Notes: a model not told the origin generated them from the sequence alone. A DNA stretch of 64,000 nucleotides from Leptonema illini DSM 21528 (GCF_000243335.1 NZ_JH597773.1:2163550-2227549); one strand, 5' to 3'; shown: positions 9,974-18,786, counted from the stretch's first letter. A program made the numbers and translations.

Positions 9974-10579
9974 ATGTTCACCGGCATCATAGAGAACACC
10001 GGCATCGTCGAAAGCATCAGCCAGTCGGGTACCAATCGCATCTTCCACATTAAAAGCGCGATCGCCTCAGAGCTGAACGTTGGTGAAAGCGTCGCCCATA
10101 ACGGCGTCTGCCTGACCGTGGAGCCCGAAGAAGGCCTTAAAGAGGCCTACAGGGTGACGGCCATAGCCGAAACGCTTGAGAAAACGGCCATCGGCTCCCT
10201 CCTCGTCGGGTCAAAGATCAACCTCGAACGAGCGCTGCGAGCGGACGGCCGCCTTGACGGCCATTTTGTGCAGGGCCATGTCGATGCCGTAGGTGAAGTC
10301 GATGCCGTGCTACCGCGTGATGGCAGCACCGAATACTGGATTCGTTATCCAGAGAGACATGCTTCTCTGCTCGTACCTCAGGGAAGCATCTGTGTGAACG
10401 GCATCAGCCTGACCGTATCGGGCCTTCGCGAGAATCTGTTCGCCGTTAACATCATTCCGCATACGGCGTCGATCACCGATGCAGGTACATGGCAGAAAGG
10501 AACTCAGGTGAATCTTGAATTCGACATCCTGGGCAAGTACATCCTTCGATTCCTTGAGAAGAGAGAATCGATCAGATGA
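9974..10579 (+). CDS. ribE: riboflavin synthase alpha subunit
   Basis: The enzyme dismutates two molecules of 6,7-dimethyl-8-ribityllumazine to riboflavin and a pyrimidinedione. The 201-residue protein begins with the invariant MFTGIIE and contains two lumazine-binding beta-barrel repeats, each with the VAHNGVCLTV / VCVNGISLTV type motif (near residues 45 and 140), and GHFVQGHVD between them. The reading frame opens at 9926, but ATG 9974 gives the canonical N terminus. No other rib gene is adjacent. No FMN riboswitch was recognised in the 70-base gap upstream. Confidence 0.94.
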   Translation: MFTGIIENTGIVESISQSGTNRIFHIKSAIASELNVGESVAHNGVCLTVEPEEGLKEAYRVTAIAETLEKTAIGSLLVGSKINLERALRADGRLDGHFVQGHVDAVGEVDAVLPRDGSTEYWIRYPERHASLLVPQGSICVNGISLTVSGLRENLFAVNIIPHTASITDAGTWQKGTQVNLEFDILGKYILRFLEKRESIR

Positions 10580-10769
10580 TATCGCGGACCTCGCGGCCCT
10601 TCTCGTCGCGCACGATGAAGCGCTCTTCGGACTCAGGCTCCGATGCGCGAAGCTTCTGGTTCAGGGCTCGTGATTTTTCAAGAGCCCGTTCTTTCATGGA
10701 AGTAACGCCCATATTCGAAAGCGGAAAACCGTCTCCGGCCGGCGTCACCCTCCAGATCGTATATTTCAT
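10572..10769 (-). CDS. possible small hypothetical protein
   Basis: A short reading frame convergent with ribE, overlapping its last eight bases. From ATG 10769 it would give 65 residues rich in charged residues (KERALEKSRALNQKLRASEPESEERF). This looks more like protein than its antisense, which is Ser/Arg repeats. There is no clear ribosome site, and no family was recognised. It may be a real small gene or chance. Confidence 0.35.
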   Translation of the reverse strand: MKYTIWRVTPAGDGFPLSNMGVTSMKERALEKSRALNQKLRASEPESEERFIVRDEKGREVRDII

Positions 10770-10831
10770 ACAGAGAGTCAGAAAATCGAGTACGGGCACA
10801 GCTTCAACTCAAAAACAGGGAGAGGACCGCC

Positions 10832-11692
10832 ATGCAGATCGCCATCGTCGGTGACATTCACACCTGCTGGAACGATTTTGATACGCACTATTTCAATTCA
10901 TCGAAGTACGATCTTATTCTTGTATGCGGTGACCTTCCTGGCCGGCTGCACAGACAGACCTTCGATATTGCTCGCGCTCTATCGGCGTTAAAAAAGCCGG
11001 CGCTGATGATTCCTGGCAACCATGATGCGACAACGGTACGCCAGAACCTCGGCGAGATCATAAAAAACGAAACGCTGATCGGCACATCGGGCATGGGGCA
11101 GTTTAAACGCGTCATGGCGCTTGAGAGAGCCCTGGACCCGGTCGTGCTCGGCGGCTACAGCCTGCATGCCTACGGCAGTTACGATATCGTCGTGCTGCGA
11201 CCGCATTCGATCGGCGGTCCGGGCCTGGCCTTTATCCCCTATCTGCGCGATCGCTTCGGAGTGACGACCGTCGAAGAATCAGCCGAGAAGATCCAGAAGC
11301 TCATCGATCGCACCGAGCGTGAAATCATCTTCTTCGGGCATAACGGTCCGACGGGACTGGGCGAGGATCGCAGCGACATCTTCGGCTGTGACTTTCGCAA
11401 AGAGATGGGGGACTTCGGCGATGAAGACGCCGAACTCGCCCTCAATTATGCTCTGAAAAAAGGGAAGCGTATTCGCGCCTTTGTCGCCGGTCATATGCAT
11501 CATCATCTGCGCGGCGGAGGAGATCGCCTCTGGACCGTGGAACGCGACGGAATTCATTTCATCAATGCCGCTCGCGTTCCGAGGATATACAGAGAGGCCG
11601 GAGAACCAGTTCATCATCATGTGCGGCTTCAACTGAACAGAACTGATACGATCGTCGAAGAGATACTGATCAAACCGGGACAGACAGCATGA
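10832..11692 (+). CDS. calcineurin-like metallophosphoesterase
   Basis: The 286-residue protein has the complete set of metal-binding motifs of the calcineurin-like phosphoesterase fold: GDIH at residues 7-10, VCGDL near 36, PGNHDA near 66, FGHNGP near 167 and AGHMHHH near 220. It probably hydrolyses a phosphoester using two metal ions, and the substrate is unknown. A strong GGGAGAGG precedes the ATG. Its stop overlaps the next gene's start as ATGA, linking it to a large protein of unknown function. Confidence 0.88.
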   Translation: MQIAIVGDIHTCWNDFDTHYFNSSKYDLILVCGDLPGRLHRQTFDIARALSALKKPALMIPGNHDATTVRQNLGEIIKNETLIGTSGMGQFKRVMALERALDPVVLGGYSLHAYGSYDIVVLRPHSIGGPGLAFIPYLRDRFGVTTVEESAEKIQKLIDRTEREIIFFGHNGPTGLGEDRSDIFGCDFRKEMGDFGDEDAELALNYALKKGKRIRAFVAGHMHHHLRGGGDRLWTVERDGIHFINAARVPRIYREAGEPVHHHVRLQLNRTDTIVEEILIKPGQTA

Positions 11693-13554
11693 GCGAAACA
11701 TCCACTTTTCTTACGGCGGCGGAGCTACAGGCGGCCCTTGCCGGCATGAATCCGTCTGCCCTGAAAGACGTCGGTCTCATCGAGCAGGGAACGACGGCGG
11801 CTCTGACGATGACGCGGTCCATCCGCAGCCTGAAAGGCCCCGAGCATCTTTTCAGTTCTCCCGAAGACCTGCGTCTGCTTGTGCAGCGTAACATCGTCAA
11901 CGAATACGTCTGGCTCGATTATCAGGTCGATTCCGGACGCCTCTCCACCAGAAAGGTGTTTATCCGACCCGCATCGCTTCGCACTTCGGATGCCGATCGC
12001 ATCGTGCAGGATTGCGACGAGATGAGCGCTCTCTCCCTCGCCTGCTATCTGCATCACCGCGAAAAGGTCGGATTCCTCGCCGAAACGCCGACGGCGGTCT
12101 TTCGCGGATTGCTCGACCGACATCGCCTCATCGAAGCGCTGGGCACGCTCGAATCCCATACGATGGAGGGATTGCTCGAATCGTATGATCTTCCCGATCG
12201 CACCATCGGCAGGGTTATGCAGATCCTCAATCGTCCCTGTAGCGAACTTTTTCTGCATTTTCAATCCAGTCGTGAGATTCCTCCCGGCGTGCTTGAGGCC
12301 GTAGAGAACAGAGGAGAACAGGTATTTCTCTATGCCATCGCTCCGGAACGACATATCCTTTTTCCCGATCCTGCTCTTTTAATCCAGCCCGGCGACGACG
12401 ATCTTGTCGAGCAGCCCACCTATGCGGAGTGGCTGTATCAGGCACACCTTGAAACGGCGAGATCGCTTGCCCTTCAGGTAGAGAGCTCAGCTGAAGGGTT
12501 CGACTATGAAACCCTGCGCGCCCTTTTCGATCAGCATGCCTCTCTCAGGTCGGATGACGCCTGGCCGGGCATTCAGTCGTTTCATGACGCCCTGCGTCGT
12601 CTGCACGATCTCGTCGAGATTCTGCGTCAGATGCGACTCGAAGCGGCGCTTGATTTCGCCTACACCGACATGCTCTCGGTGCTCAATATGCAGCTGCGCC
12701 CCGTTTCTATTACGGCCGAGACGCTGACCCCGCCTCCTTTTTTATTGAAGAGGTTAGCCGATCCTCTTCGCATCTTCAAGCAGTTTCTCGAACGAGCAAA
12801 AAAGGACCCAGAGGTTCTCGTGCATCAGGGAAGCCGCGGCGAACACTTCTTTCTGTTCAGGTCCAATCTGATTCAGGCATTCATCGACCACCGCAGCCAG
12901 CGAACCCTTCTGCATCTTATGGCGAAGCAGAACGGTATTCCCGGAGGTATCTACGATTTTGTCGCGCAGTCGGCCGGCCTCACCGAAGCGGCCCGACGCC
13001 TGCAAGAAGAGCTGCTGCTTGCCATTCGCCGCTGGGAGGACGACCGCAAACGCGAGATTGCAAAAAGCGAGAGATCGAAGAAATCCATCTTTCAGCGCCT
13101 CATCGACTGGGTGCTCACCGTGCTCGGACTCATGCCATCGGCTCCGGTTAACGATGAGTCGACCGTTCCCGAGGCGACGCCCGCTACGACCGCATCTCGA
13201 CGCAAGCGACCGTCGGCCCCAGCCGAACGACGCAAGACGCTTCCCTCGCGCGTCGAACAGGCCGTCTCTTTTGTCGAAAGAAAATTCGACGGCCTCATCT
13301 GGGTGGACGACGTCGTCGAGGCCCTGGCGTCGCCTAACATGAACGCCGATGCCGTAAGCGATATGCTCTTCTATGACAGAGAACAGAGATTCAAGGAGAT
13401 CCGCGCCCTGTCCAAGCTGCGTCGTCTCTATATTCGCATGGAGTTGCTTGAGAATCCGGAATGGATGAAAAAGACCATTCAGGCGCTCGAAACGACGTCA
13501 CGCATGCCGCATCACCTGGCCCTGCTTGATTATCTGAAAAAAGACGAAGACTGA
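11689..13554 (+). CDS. large hypothetical protein coupled to the phosphoesterase
   Basis: No family was recognised in the 621 residues. The protein is mostly helical and rich in Leu, Glu and Arg, without a signal peptide. A hydrophobic helix (FQRLIDWVLTVLGLM) lies near residue 470. It is followed by a Pro/Thr/Ala-rich linker with RRKRPSAPAERRK, and then a compact helical tail. The one hydrophobic helix could be a weak membrane anchor. The start overlaps the phosphoesterase stop (ATGA), so the two likely act together or are at least made together. Confidence 0.75.
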   Translation: MSETSTFLTAAELQAALAGMNPSALKDVGLIEQGTTAALTMTRSIRSLKGPEHLFSSPEDLRLLVQRNIVNEYVWLDYQVDSGRLSTRKVFIRPASLRTSDADRIVQDCDEMSALSLACYLHHREKVGFLAETPTAVFRGLLDRHRLIEALGTLESHTMEGLLESYDLPDRTIGRVMQILNRPCSELFLHFQSSREIPPGVLEAVENRGEQVFLYAIAPERHILFPDPALLIQPGDDDLVEQPTYAEWLYQAHLETARSLALQVESSAEGFDYETLRALFDQHASLRSDDAWPGIQSFHDALRRLHDLVEILRQMRLEAALDFAYTDMLSVLNMQLRPVSITAETLTPPPFLLKRLADPLRIFKQFLERAKKDPEVLVHQGSRGEHFFLFRSNLIQAFIDHRSQRTLLHLMAKQNGIPGGIYDFVAQSAGLTEAARRLQEELLLAIRRWEDDRKREIAKSERSKKSIFQRLIDWVLTVLGLMPSAPVNDESTVPEATPATTASRRKRPSAPAERRKTLPSRVEQAVSFVERKFDGLIWVDDVVEALASPNMNADAVSDMLFYDREQRFKEIRALSKLRRLYIRMELLENPEWMKKTIQALETTSRMPHHLALLDYLKKDED

Positions 13555-13630
13555 GCGTCTTCGAAATCCGACATTCAAGCACTCAGTATGTCCGGACAGG
13601 CGCACGCCAAACAACCCGGCCAACAGCCAA

Positions 13631-14299
13631 TCAATGAGCCGGCGCCTCGTTCATGAAATCGCCGTCGACCTGGTTTCCAATAAGATGCGGATACATTTCA
13701 GCTAACCCTCGCATCACCTCTTCAAACGGGAATTCGTCGAACTCGCCTCGCTCTCGAATATACTCCATGAATCGGTGGCCTTTACCGTCATACTGTTGAA
13801 ACAGGGCATCGTTCTCGCCGTCAAAATCAAGCGGAGCGACTCCGAACTTTGCACAGAGCTTCGCATCAAAAACCGGGGTCGCCTTCAAACGTCTTCCGTT
13901 CACCTCGACGACGGCATAGCCGTGGTAGGCGAAGACGTTCGTGCCGAGATACTCGATAAATCTCTGTGAAGAGAGATGATTGACGACGTCGGCGAGACCT
14001 ATCCAGGAGCGAAAGCCAAGCGCTCGCGCGCAGGCGGCAAAAAGAAGAGACTTCGGTATACAGTAGGCCCGCTTCATACGACAGATACGCGAGGCGCGAT
14101 AGTATTCGCGCTGTAACGGAATGCGATAGGGATTATAGGCGATGCCGTCTCGCACGGCGATATAAGCGGCCTTCAAGCGCTCAAGGGGGGCGGCATCGAC
14201 GGGCGTCACTCGATCGAGAAAGGCCTGCATTTCAGCAGATTCAAAATCGAAGAACTCCGTTGATGAGAGGGATGGGTCGTCGCTATCCTTCTGAAACAT
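13631..14299 (-). CDS. transglutaminase-like superfamily protein
   Basis: The 222-residue protein shows the Cys-His-Asp arrangement of the transglutaminase/cysteine-protease fold. Cys is in AYCIPKSLLFAACARALG, which gives the typical 'C..(K/V)...L..A..RA.G' helix. His is in FAYHGYAVVEV, and Asp is in KATPVFD. Such bacterial proteins are usually peptidases or inactive relatives, and the substrate is unknown. The frame is open to 14482, but that would run into the divergent gene. ATG 14299 is preferred because the domain begins soon after it. There is no signal peptide. Confidence 0.75.
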   Translation of the reverse strand: MFQKDSDDPSLSSTEFFDFESAEMQAFLDRVTPVDAAPLERLKAAYIAVRDGIAYNPYRIPLQREYYRASRICRMKRAYCIPKSLLFAACARALGFRSWIGLADVVNHLSSQRFIEYLGTNVFAYHGYAVVEVNGRRLKATPVFDAKLCAKFGVAPLDFDGENDALFQQYDGKGHRFMEYIRERGEFDEFPFEEVMRGLAEMYPHLIGNQVDGDFMNEAPAH

Positions 14300-14438
14300 A
14301 GTACAGGAAACGCCCGGCCTCCGTCGCTGTAAAGAAAACCGTCGTCTTTTTGCACTTGACCGTACGGGAGAGTGGTGACCCTTTAAAAGGGATGCCCGTA
14401 TATGTCTTAACAACATTTCACACAACCGGAGTAACTGC

Positions 14439-14861
14439 ATGAGTCGGGAAAACGAATTGCCAGGCAACATGAGCAATTCCATTTCTGCACTGACGGCCGA
14501 AGACCTACAGGATATGGCCCACTATCTGCAGATGCTGCTTCAGCTGATGATTGCCGACGGCCATCTGCATCCGGCAGAACAGGCCCGGTTTAAAGAATAC
14601 GCCATCCGGCACGGCTATGCCGAGCGCTTCATCGATGAGACGATGGCCTCAGCCCTCACAAACCGGCATATGAAGCGATCCCCTCACCGGTTCCACTCTC
14701 AGGCGACGGCCATGCAGTTCCTCAAAGACGCCGTGCAGCTTGCCCGATGTGACGGCATCCTGCATGATGAAGAAAGGGCATGGCTTGAAGAGGCCGCCGA
14801 AGTCAACGACCTTGATGCTGAGGACGTCTTTCTGATCCTTGCCGATACAGAAAAGGATTGA
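14439..14861 (+). CDS. TerB-like small helical protein
   Basis: The 140-residue protein has two similar helical halves, each with an acidic motif: MIADGHLHPAEQARF and ARCDGILHDEERAWLEE. This matches the TerB/YebE-like fold, in which paired 'D-G-xxxxEE' segments bind metal. The family includes tellurite-resistance TerB, but many members have no known function. GGAG lies seven bases before ATG 14439. The CobW-type GTPase gene follows within about 30 bases, so cotranscription is likely. Confidence 0.7.
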   Translation: MSRENELPGNMSNSISALTAEDLQDMAHYLQMLLQLMIADGHLHPAEQARFKEYAIRHGYAERFIDETMASALTNRHMKRSPHRFHSQATAMQFLKDAVQLARCDGILHDEERAWLEEAAEVNDLDAEDVFLILADTEKD

Positions 14862-14892
14862 CGGCCGGCAAGCGCATACCCCGGTAGAGTAT

Positions 14893-15966
14893 ATGAAGCC
14901 ACAACTCGCCCTGATCGGCGGCCTGCTCGGATCTGGCAAAACAACCTTACTGCGATCCTTTGCCGCGCATCTCAATAAACAGGGGCGGCGCGTGGCGCTC
15001 ATCACCAACGACCAGACCGGCGGACTCGTCGATACGATCTTCCTCGAAAAGGCAGGGTTATCCGTCGAAGAGGTCGTCGGCGCCTGTTTCTGCTGCGATT
15101 TTGACGGACTGACCCAGGCCATCCTGAACTCGCTGGCTCACTGCCCCGACGTGATTCTTGCCGAGCCCGTCGGCAGCTGCACCGATCTGCAAGCCACCGT
15201 CGTCGCTCCTCTGAAAGATCTGCTGGCCGATAGCGTTTCCATTCTGCCTCTTACCGTACTCGTCGATCCGCATCGCATCAATGAGATGAACGCCCTCTTG
15301 CCCGATGATGCAGCCGGTGAGGCCGTTAAATATCTGTTTACAAAACAGCTCGAAGAGGCCGACCTGATCGCTCTCACCAAGATCGACACGCTCGACGATG
15401 CCCTTCGCGAAGATGCCATCCGACAGCTCACCGTCCAGGCGCCCGTCGTCGCCCTCAGCGCCGTAACCGAAGAAGGCATCGTGCAGTGGTGGGATGCGCT
15501 TCAGCGACTGCGGCCCGGCGATGCCCGTCTGAAAGAGATCGACTACGCCGTCTATGCAGAGGCAGAGGCGGCGATGGGATGGCTGAACATGAAGCTATCC
15601 GTCAGCCCCGAAACGGCGCCCGATCTTGCCCTGGCCGGATTTCTCAAAGGCGTGGTTAACGACATTGAAACGCGTCGCGGGCATACGGGCAATTTCAAGT
15701 GCGTGCTTGTCGGCGACAACGGCTATCTCAGAGGTGGCCTGTTGCGCTCGACTGAGAGTCCGTCTATTGAGGGCCGTCTTTCACTGCGATCAGGGAATGA
15801 GAAGGCCGAATTCACGGTCAACCTTCGCGCAACCCTCGCCGCCACCGAGTTGAAAGAGACGGTGCTGCGGCATCTCACGGACTGGAATGCCGAAGTGCTA
15901 TCGGTCGATGCGCTGCATCCGGCGCCTCCGCGACCCACGCACAGATACGCTCCCCACGGTAGTTAA
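14893..15966 (+). CDS. CobW/COG0523-family GTPase, putative metallochaperone
   Basis: These GTPases (YjiA, ZNG1 and CobW relatives) deliver metal ions to target enzymes. The 357-residue protein has a Walker A GGLLGSGKTT at residues 9-18, the hallmark C-F-C-C metal-binding motif at residues 65-68, a LAEPVGSCTD segment that matches the family's E-(P/S)-x-G switch, and LTKID for guanine recognition. The C-terminal domain is divergent. GGTAGAG precedes ATG 14893. It heads a tight run with an aquaporin-like gene, a PCuAC chaperone and Sco, consistent with metal handling. The metal is not known. Confidence 0.85.
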   Translation: MKPQLALIGGLLGSGKTTLLRSFAAHLNKQGRRVALITNDQTGGLVDTIFLEKAGLSVEEVVGACFCCDFDGLTQAILNSLAHCPDVILAEPVGSCTDLQATVVAPLKDLLADSVSILPLTVLVDPHRINEMNALLPDDAAGEAVKYLFTKQLEEADLIALTKIDTLDDALREDAIRQLTVQAPVVALSAVTEEGIVQWWDALQRLRPGDARLKEIDYAVYAEAEAAMGWLNMKLSVSPETAPDLALAGFLKGVVNDIETRRGHTGNFKCVLVGDNGYLRGGLLRSTESPSIEGRLSLRSGNEKAEFTVNLRATLAATELKETVLRHLTDWNAEVLSVDALHPAPPRPTHRYAPHGS

Positions 15967-15968
15967 CG

Positions 15969-16550
15969 ATGAACGAATGCAGTAGCCGATCCGAAGGCGT
16001 ATGCCTCTTTCTGGCAGAAGCCGTCGCCACCTTCGCTCTCGTCTTTGCCGGAACAGGCGCCATCATCTTCAATGATGCCTTCGGCGGCCCCGGACACACG
16101 GGAATCGCTATCGTATTCGGCGCAGTCGTGGCGGCGATGATACTGGTCTTCGGTCCCGTGTCGGGCGCTCATATGAATCCGGCCGTCAGTATCGCCATGA
16201 CTCTGGCCAGGGAACTATCGCTGAAGCGACTGCCCCTCTATCTCACGGCTCAGGCCGTGGGTGGCTTTGCAGCAAGCGGCTTTCTGTTCTACGTCATGCC
16301 AGAACATGCAACACTCGGAGCGACAACTCCGCGAGTCGCTCCGCATGCGGCCTTTTTACTGGAACTCCTGCTCACGTTCTTACTCATGGAAGCGATCGTT
16401 CAATCGGCCCTGCTGCGCAGATCCGGCACCGCCTATGTGGCAGCCACGGTCGGGCTGATCGTCGGATTGCAGGCGATGTTTGCCCGTCCCGCTATGAGCG
16501 CAAGAGCAGTGAAAACACTTTCCTTTCTGAGCGGGGCGCAGAAGATGTGA
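15969..16550 (+). CDS. truncated, atypical MIP/aquaporin-family channel
   Basis: The protein resembles the aquaporin/glycerol facilitator family in its first helices, and GPVSGAHMNPAVS carries an intact first NPA box (residues 70-72). The place of the second NPA box reads ARPAMSAR, with Arg173 instead of Asn. The protein then stops after 18 more residues, leaving no sixth transmembrane helix. At 193 residues it is shorter than the usual 220-280. The reading frame is otherwise clean, and no frameshift that would restore the missing part is visible, because the next gene starts at once. It may be a degenerate gene or a specialised short channel. Confidence 0.72.
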   Translation: MNECSSRSEGVCLFLAEAVATFALVFAGTGAIIFNDAFGGPGHTGIAIVFGAVVAAMILVFGPVSGAHMNPAVSIAMTLARELSLKRLPLYLTAQAVGGFAASGFLFYVMPEHATLGATTPRVAPHAAFLLELLLTFLLMEAIVQSALLRRSGTAYVAATVGLIVGLQAMFARPAMSARAVKTLSFLSGAQKM

Positions 16551-16552
16551 CT

Positions 16553-16978
16553 ATGCGTCGCTTTCCTGCCTTTCTCGGCATCGTATCCGGCATCCTACTG
16601 CTTTTTGCCTGCTCGCCGCAGAATATCCTGCGTTTCGAAGATATGCACATCGCCTATACGCCCAGCCCTGTTCTCGGAATGTATGGCACAATCCACAACG
16701 GCACCGAGAACGCTCTTGTTCTTGAAAGCGTAAAGTCCGATCGCTTTAAAAGAATCGAGATTCATCAGACGACGACGTCCGAGGGTCGCATGCGCATGGA
16801 ACGCATCGACACGCTCACGATTCCCGCTCGAAGCGCCGTGGAGCTTGCACCGGGCAAGGCACATATCATGCTCTTTGAAGCGACCGAGCCTGTAAAAAAC
16901 GGCGAGATCATTCCGGTAACGATCACGCTGAGCGGAACGACTCATTCTCTTGAAGTGCTCGTCAGAGGAAACCCATGA
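16553..16978 (+). CDS. PCu(A)C copper chaperone lipoprotein
   Basis: PCu(A)C proteins carry Cu(I) in the periplasm and pass it to the CuA site of cytochrome oxidase. The 141-residue product has a lipoprotein signal ending in LLLFAC|S and the copper motif, seen as EIHQTT with GRMRM and then KAHIMLFE, which matches the family's H-M...H-x-M pattern. A GTG at 16547 overlaps the upstream stop (GTGA), and ATG 16553 is two codons later. Either could be the start. The Sco gene follows with an ATGA overlap, a well-known functional pairing. Confidence 0.85.
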   Translation: MRRFPAFLGIVSGILLLFACSPQNILRFEDMHIAYTPSPVLGMYGTIHNGTENALVLESVKSDRFKRIEIHQTTTSEGRMRMERIDTLTIPARSAVELAPGKAHIMLFEATEPVKNGEIIPVTITLSGTTHSLEVLVRGNP

Positions 16979-17550
16979 AACGGATCCTGCTATTTCTCGT
17001 ATCAAGCTTCGCTTTCAGCCTCTTGCTCGCCTGCGAAAAAGAGCCCTTTCCGTTGAAGCAGCTCGGCTCGCCCGCTGCATTCACGTTAACCGATACAGAG
17101 GGACAGCCGTATAACTACGAACCGACGTCGGGAACGGTGCGCCTCGTCTTCTTCGGCTACACGCAGTGCCCGGACTACTGCCCGGCCACCATGTCGAAAT
17201 TGCAGAAGGTTTTCGAGAAGCTTCCCTTCCCCGCCGAGGAACGCCCCGAGATCCTCTTTATCTCCGTTGATCCGGAACGAGACACGCCCGAAGTACTCTC
17301 GCGCTATCTTGAGGCCTTTAAGATCCCCGCCACCGGATTAACAGGCGATCGCAAATCGCTCGAAGAGATCGCCCGCAACTTCGGAACGTTCTTTCACATA
17401 GAGAAGAAAGGCAAAGACGTCATCGTCGATCATTCGACGTATCTGTATCTCATCGACCCTGAAGGCAGAATCCGCTATCTCTTTCGAAGCCAGGACAGCG
17501 CCGACACGATCTTCGAAGGCGTGACGGCGTTATACGCCGAGATGGACTAA
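16975..17550 (+). CDS. Sco1/SenC-family copper-binding lipoprotein
   Basis: Sco proteins have a thioredoxin fold and help assemble the CuA centre of cytochrome c oxidase. The 191-residue protein has a lipoprotein signal (SFAFSLLLAC, Cys20). The copper ligands Cys65 and Cys69 are in GYTQCPDYCP, and the third ligand His153 is in VDHSTYLYLID. VDPERDTPE, also typical, is intact. It overlaps the PCuAC gene by ATGA, so the two are made together. It ends one base before the first copy of the structured hairpin repeat. Confidence 0.92.
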   Translation: MKRILLFLVSSFAFSLLLACEKEPFPLKQLGSPAAFTLTDTEGQPYNYEPTSGTVRLVFFGYTQCPDYCPATMSKLQKVFEKLPFPAEERPEILFISVDPERDTPEVLSRYLEAFKIPATGLTGDRKSLEEIARNFGTFFHIEKKGKDVIVDHSTYLYLIDPEGRIRYLFRSQDSADTIFEGVTALYAEMD

Positions 17551-17551
17551 G

Positions 17552-17650
17552 GCCCGTTTGCACTCTGCCTGTCCGGCGCGTGGCGCGATCGTGCGCCAGG
17601 CGCCGTCGCTTTACCGTCCATGGCTCGCTACAGGCAGAGAGCAAACGGGC
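17552..17650. repeat. structured hairpin repeat, copy A
   Basis: A 99-base element directly after the Sco stop. The outer arms 17552-17572 and 17630-17650 are complementary at 20 of 21 positions. An inner hairpin (17575-17586 with 17593-17604, 11 of 12 paired) is capped by the loop GATCGT. The apical TGGCGCGATCGTGCGCCAGG is identical in copy B at 23121-23219, whereas the lower stems differ in sequence but still pair. It could be a transcribed structured RNA, a terminator-like element or a REP-type DNA element. It was not recognised as a known family. Confidence 0.8.
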
Positions 17651-17700
17651 TGGAATGGGAGGGACGGGAGCGGCGTTAGCCCCTCCCTATACCTGCGATC

Positions 17701-18201
17701 CTATTTACTCGGAACGGGCACGCTTAACCAGATTTCCGATTTTTTTTCGTCCAACGCTTTCGATAGCTTGAATGTCGTCGGCATTTTGTCTTTCGGATAA
17801 ACGAAGACAAAGACCCGCCGGGCGGCCTCGCCCGATCCAAGCTCTATCGGCCCCTCGCCGGTTCGCCCTTTAAACATTGATTCTCCAAACGCCTCAAAGG
17901 CATTCTCATAGTCGACAACGGCCGGCATTGATCCCTGAATGCCCACAGTGGGCTCAAGCTGGCCAGTATGCGGGAGGATTGTAACTTCTTCATTCCTGAG
18001 ATTCATGAATTCAACATGCAGGATGAGCATCGTATCCTTTTCGGGATTTTTCGGCGAATAGAGACCCGGATTATAGGTATCGGCCGTTTCGACAGCGGTA
18101 ATGCGAATAGCGCCGGATTCATTCTTTACCGGTGCAAGCTCCTGAACCGTTTTAGCGGAAACACAGGACCCGAGAAAAATCAAAAGAACGATACGTTTCA
18201 C
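17701..18201 (-). CDS. hypothetical lipoprotein
   Basis: The 166-residue product begins MKRIVLLIFLGSC, a short lipoprotein signal with Cys13. The body is beta-rich, with DTMLILHVEFMNLRNEEVTI resembling the immunoglobulin-like DUF4352 pattern (conserved 'vdv.v.N' strand), but the match is weak. The start is GTG 18201, with AAGGAG seven bases upstream and a well-formed promoter further up. It appears to be transcribed alone and sits at the edge of the accessory island. Confidence 0.7.
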   Translation of the reverse strand: MKRIVLLIFLGSCVSAKTVQELAPVKNESGAIRITAVETADTYNPGLYSPKNPEKDTMLILHVEFMNLRNEEVTILPHTGQLEPTVGIQGSMPAVVDYENAFEAFGESMFKGRTGEGPIELGSGEAARRVFVFVYPKDKMPTTFKLSKALDEKKSEIWLSVPVPSK

Positions 18202-18223
18202 ATTTATACTCCTTATTTATTAG

Positions 18224-18252
18224 TATATAGACTGTCCCGATTACAGAGTCAA
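18224..18252 (-). promoter_or_regulatory. sigma-70-type promoter for the 17701-18201 lipoprotein gene
   Basis: On the minus strand a TTGACT (18252-18247) is followed after exactly 17 bases by TATATA (18229-18224). Then come the AAGGAG ribosome site and the GTG start. Element quality and spacing fit the vegetative consensus. Confidence 0.7.
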
Positions 18253-18327
18253 TAAAAAAACCATCGGATGCTTTCAGCAGAAAGCCCATCGGCGAATATT
18301 CTGCAGGAGCAAATGCACCTCGCTCGA

Positions 18328-18786
18328 CTAATACGATCGACAGTTCCACTTACAGCCACACGATGCTCCGCCTGTTCCAAACAGGCCGCCGGGATTCAGG
18401 CCGCAGGCACACCCGGTCCAGCACCAATCTGTACTGTGCGTCTTCACTCGCACAAATGAAGCCTGCTGATTTTCCGAAATCGTAATAGTCGATCGGCCCG
18501 CCGGAACGATAAGCGGCAGAGGAACACATCCGACAACCGGCGTGACGCCGACCCAACGTAGGCGATTTCTACTGTAGACCTTCACCTTCCAGCCATTCGC
18601 ATCCTCGTATTCCTCGACTGGAGGACCGTACAGAAGATCCCACTGTTTTATGAGAGATGCTGTGTATTCTTCTCTTTTGAATTCGCGTTCGCTGGTATCC
18701 GGCCGGGTTGAAAACACTCCAAGACCGATACAGGCGCACAGGTGTGGTATGCACAGAAGTAAAGCGACGAAGAGGCGGACATTCAT
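18328..18786 (-). CDS. hypothetical cysteine-rich lipoprotein
   Basis: From ATG 18786 the product has 152 residues, beginning with a lipoprotein-type signal (VALLLCIPHLCAC). The final 30 residues are unusually rich in Cys and Gly (DWCWTGCACGLNPGG, then ASCGCKWNCRSY), which suggests disulfides or a metal site. No family was recognised. It lies in the same orientation as the next lipoprotein gene, but that one has its own promoter. The IS cluster lies about 140 bases upstream. Confidence 0.6.
   Translation of the reverse strand: MNVRLFVALLLCIPHLCACIGLGVFSTRPDTSEREFKREEYTASLIKQWDLLYGPPVEEYEDANGWKVKVYSRNRLRWVGVTPVVGCVPLPLIVPAGRSTITISENQQASFVRVKTHSTDWCWTGCACGLNPGGLFGTGGASCGCKWNCRSY

Noticed and set aside
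16480-16640. Frameshift that would restore the missing aquaporin helix
   Set aside because: The other frames after 16480 do not encode a membrane helix fitting MIP helix 6. The downstream sequence is a clear PCuAC lipoprotein in its own frame.
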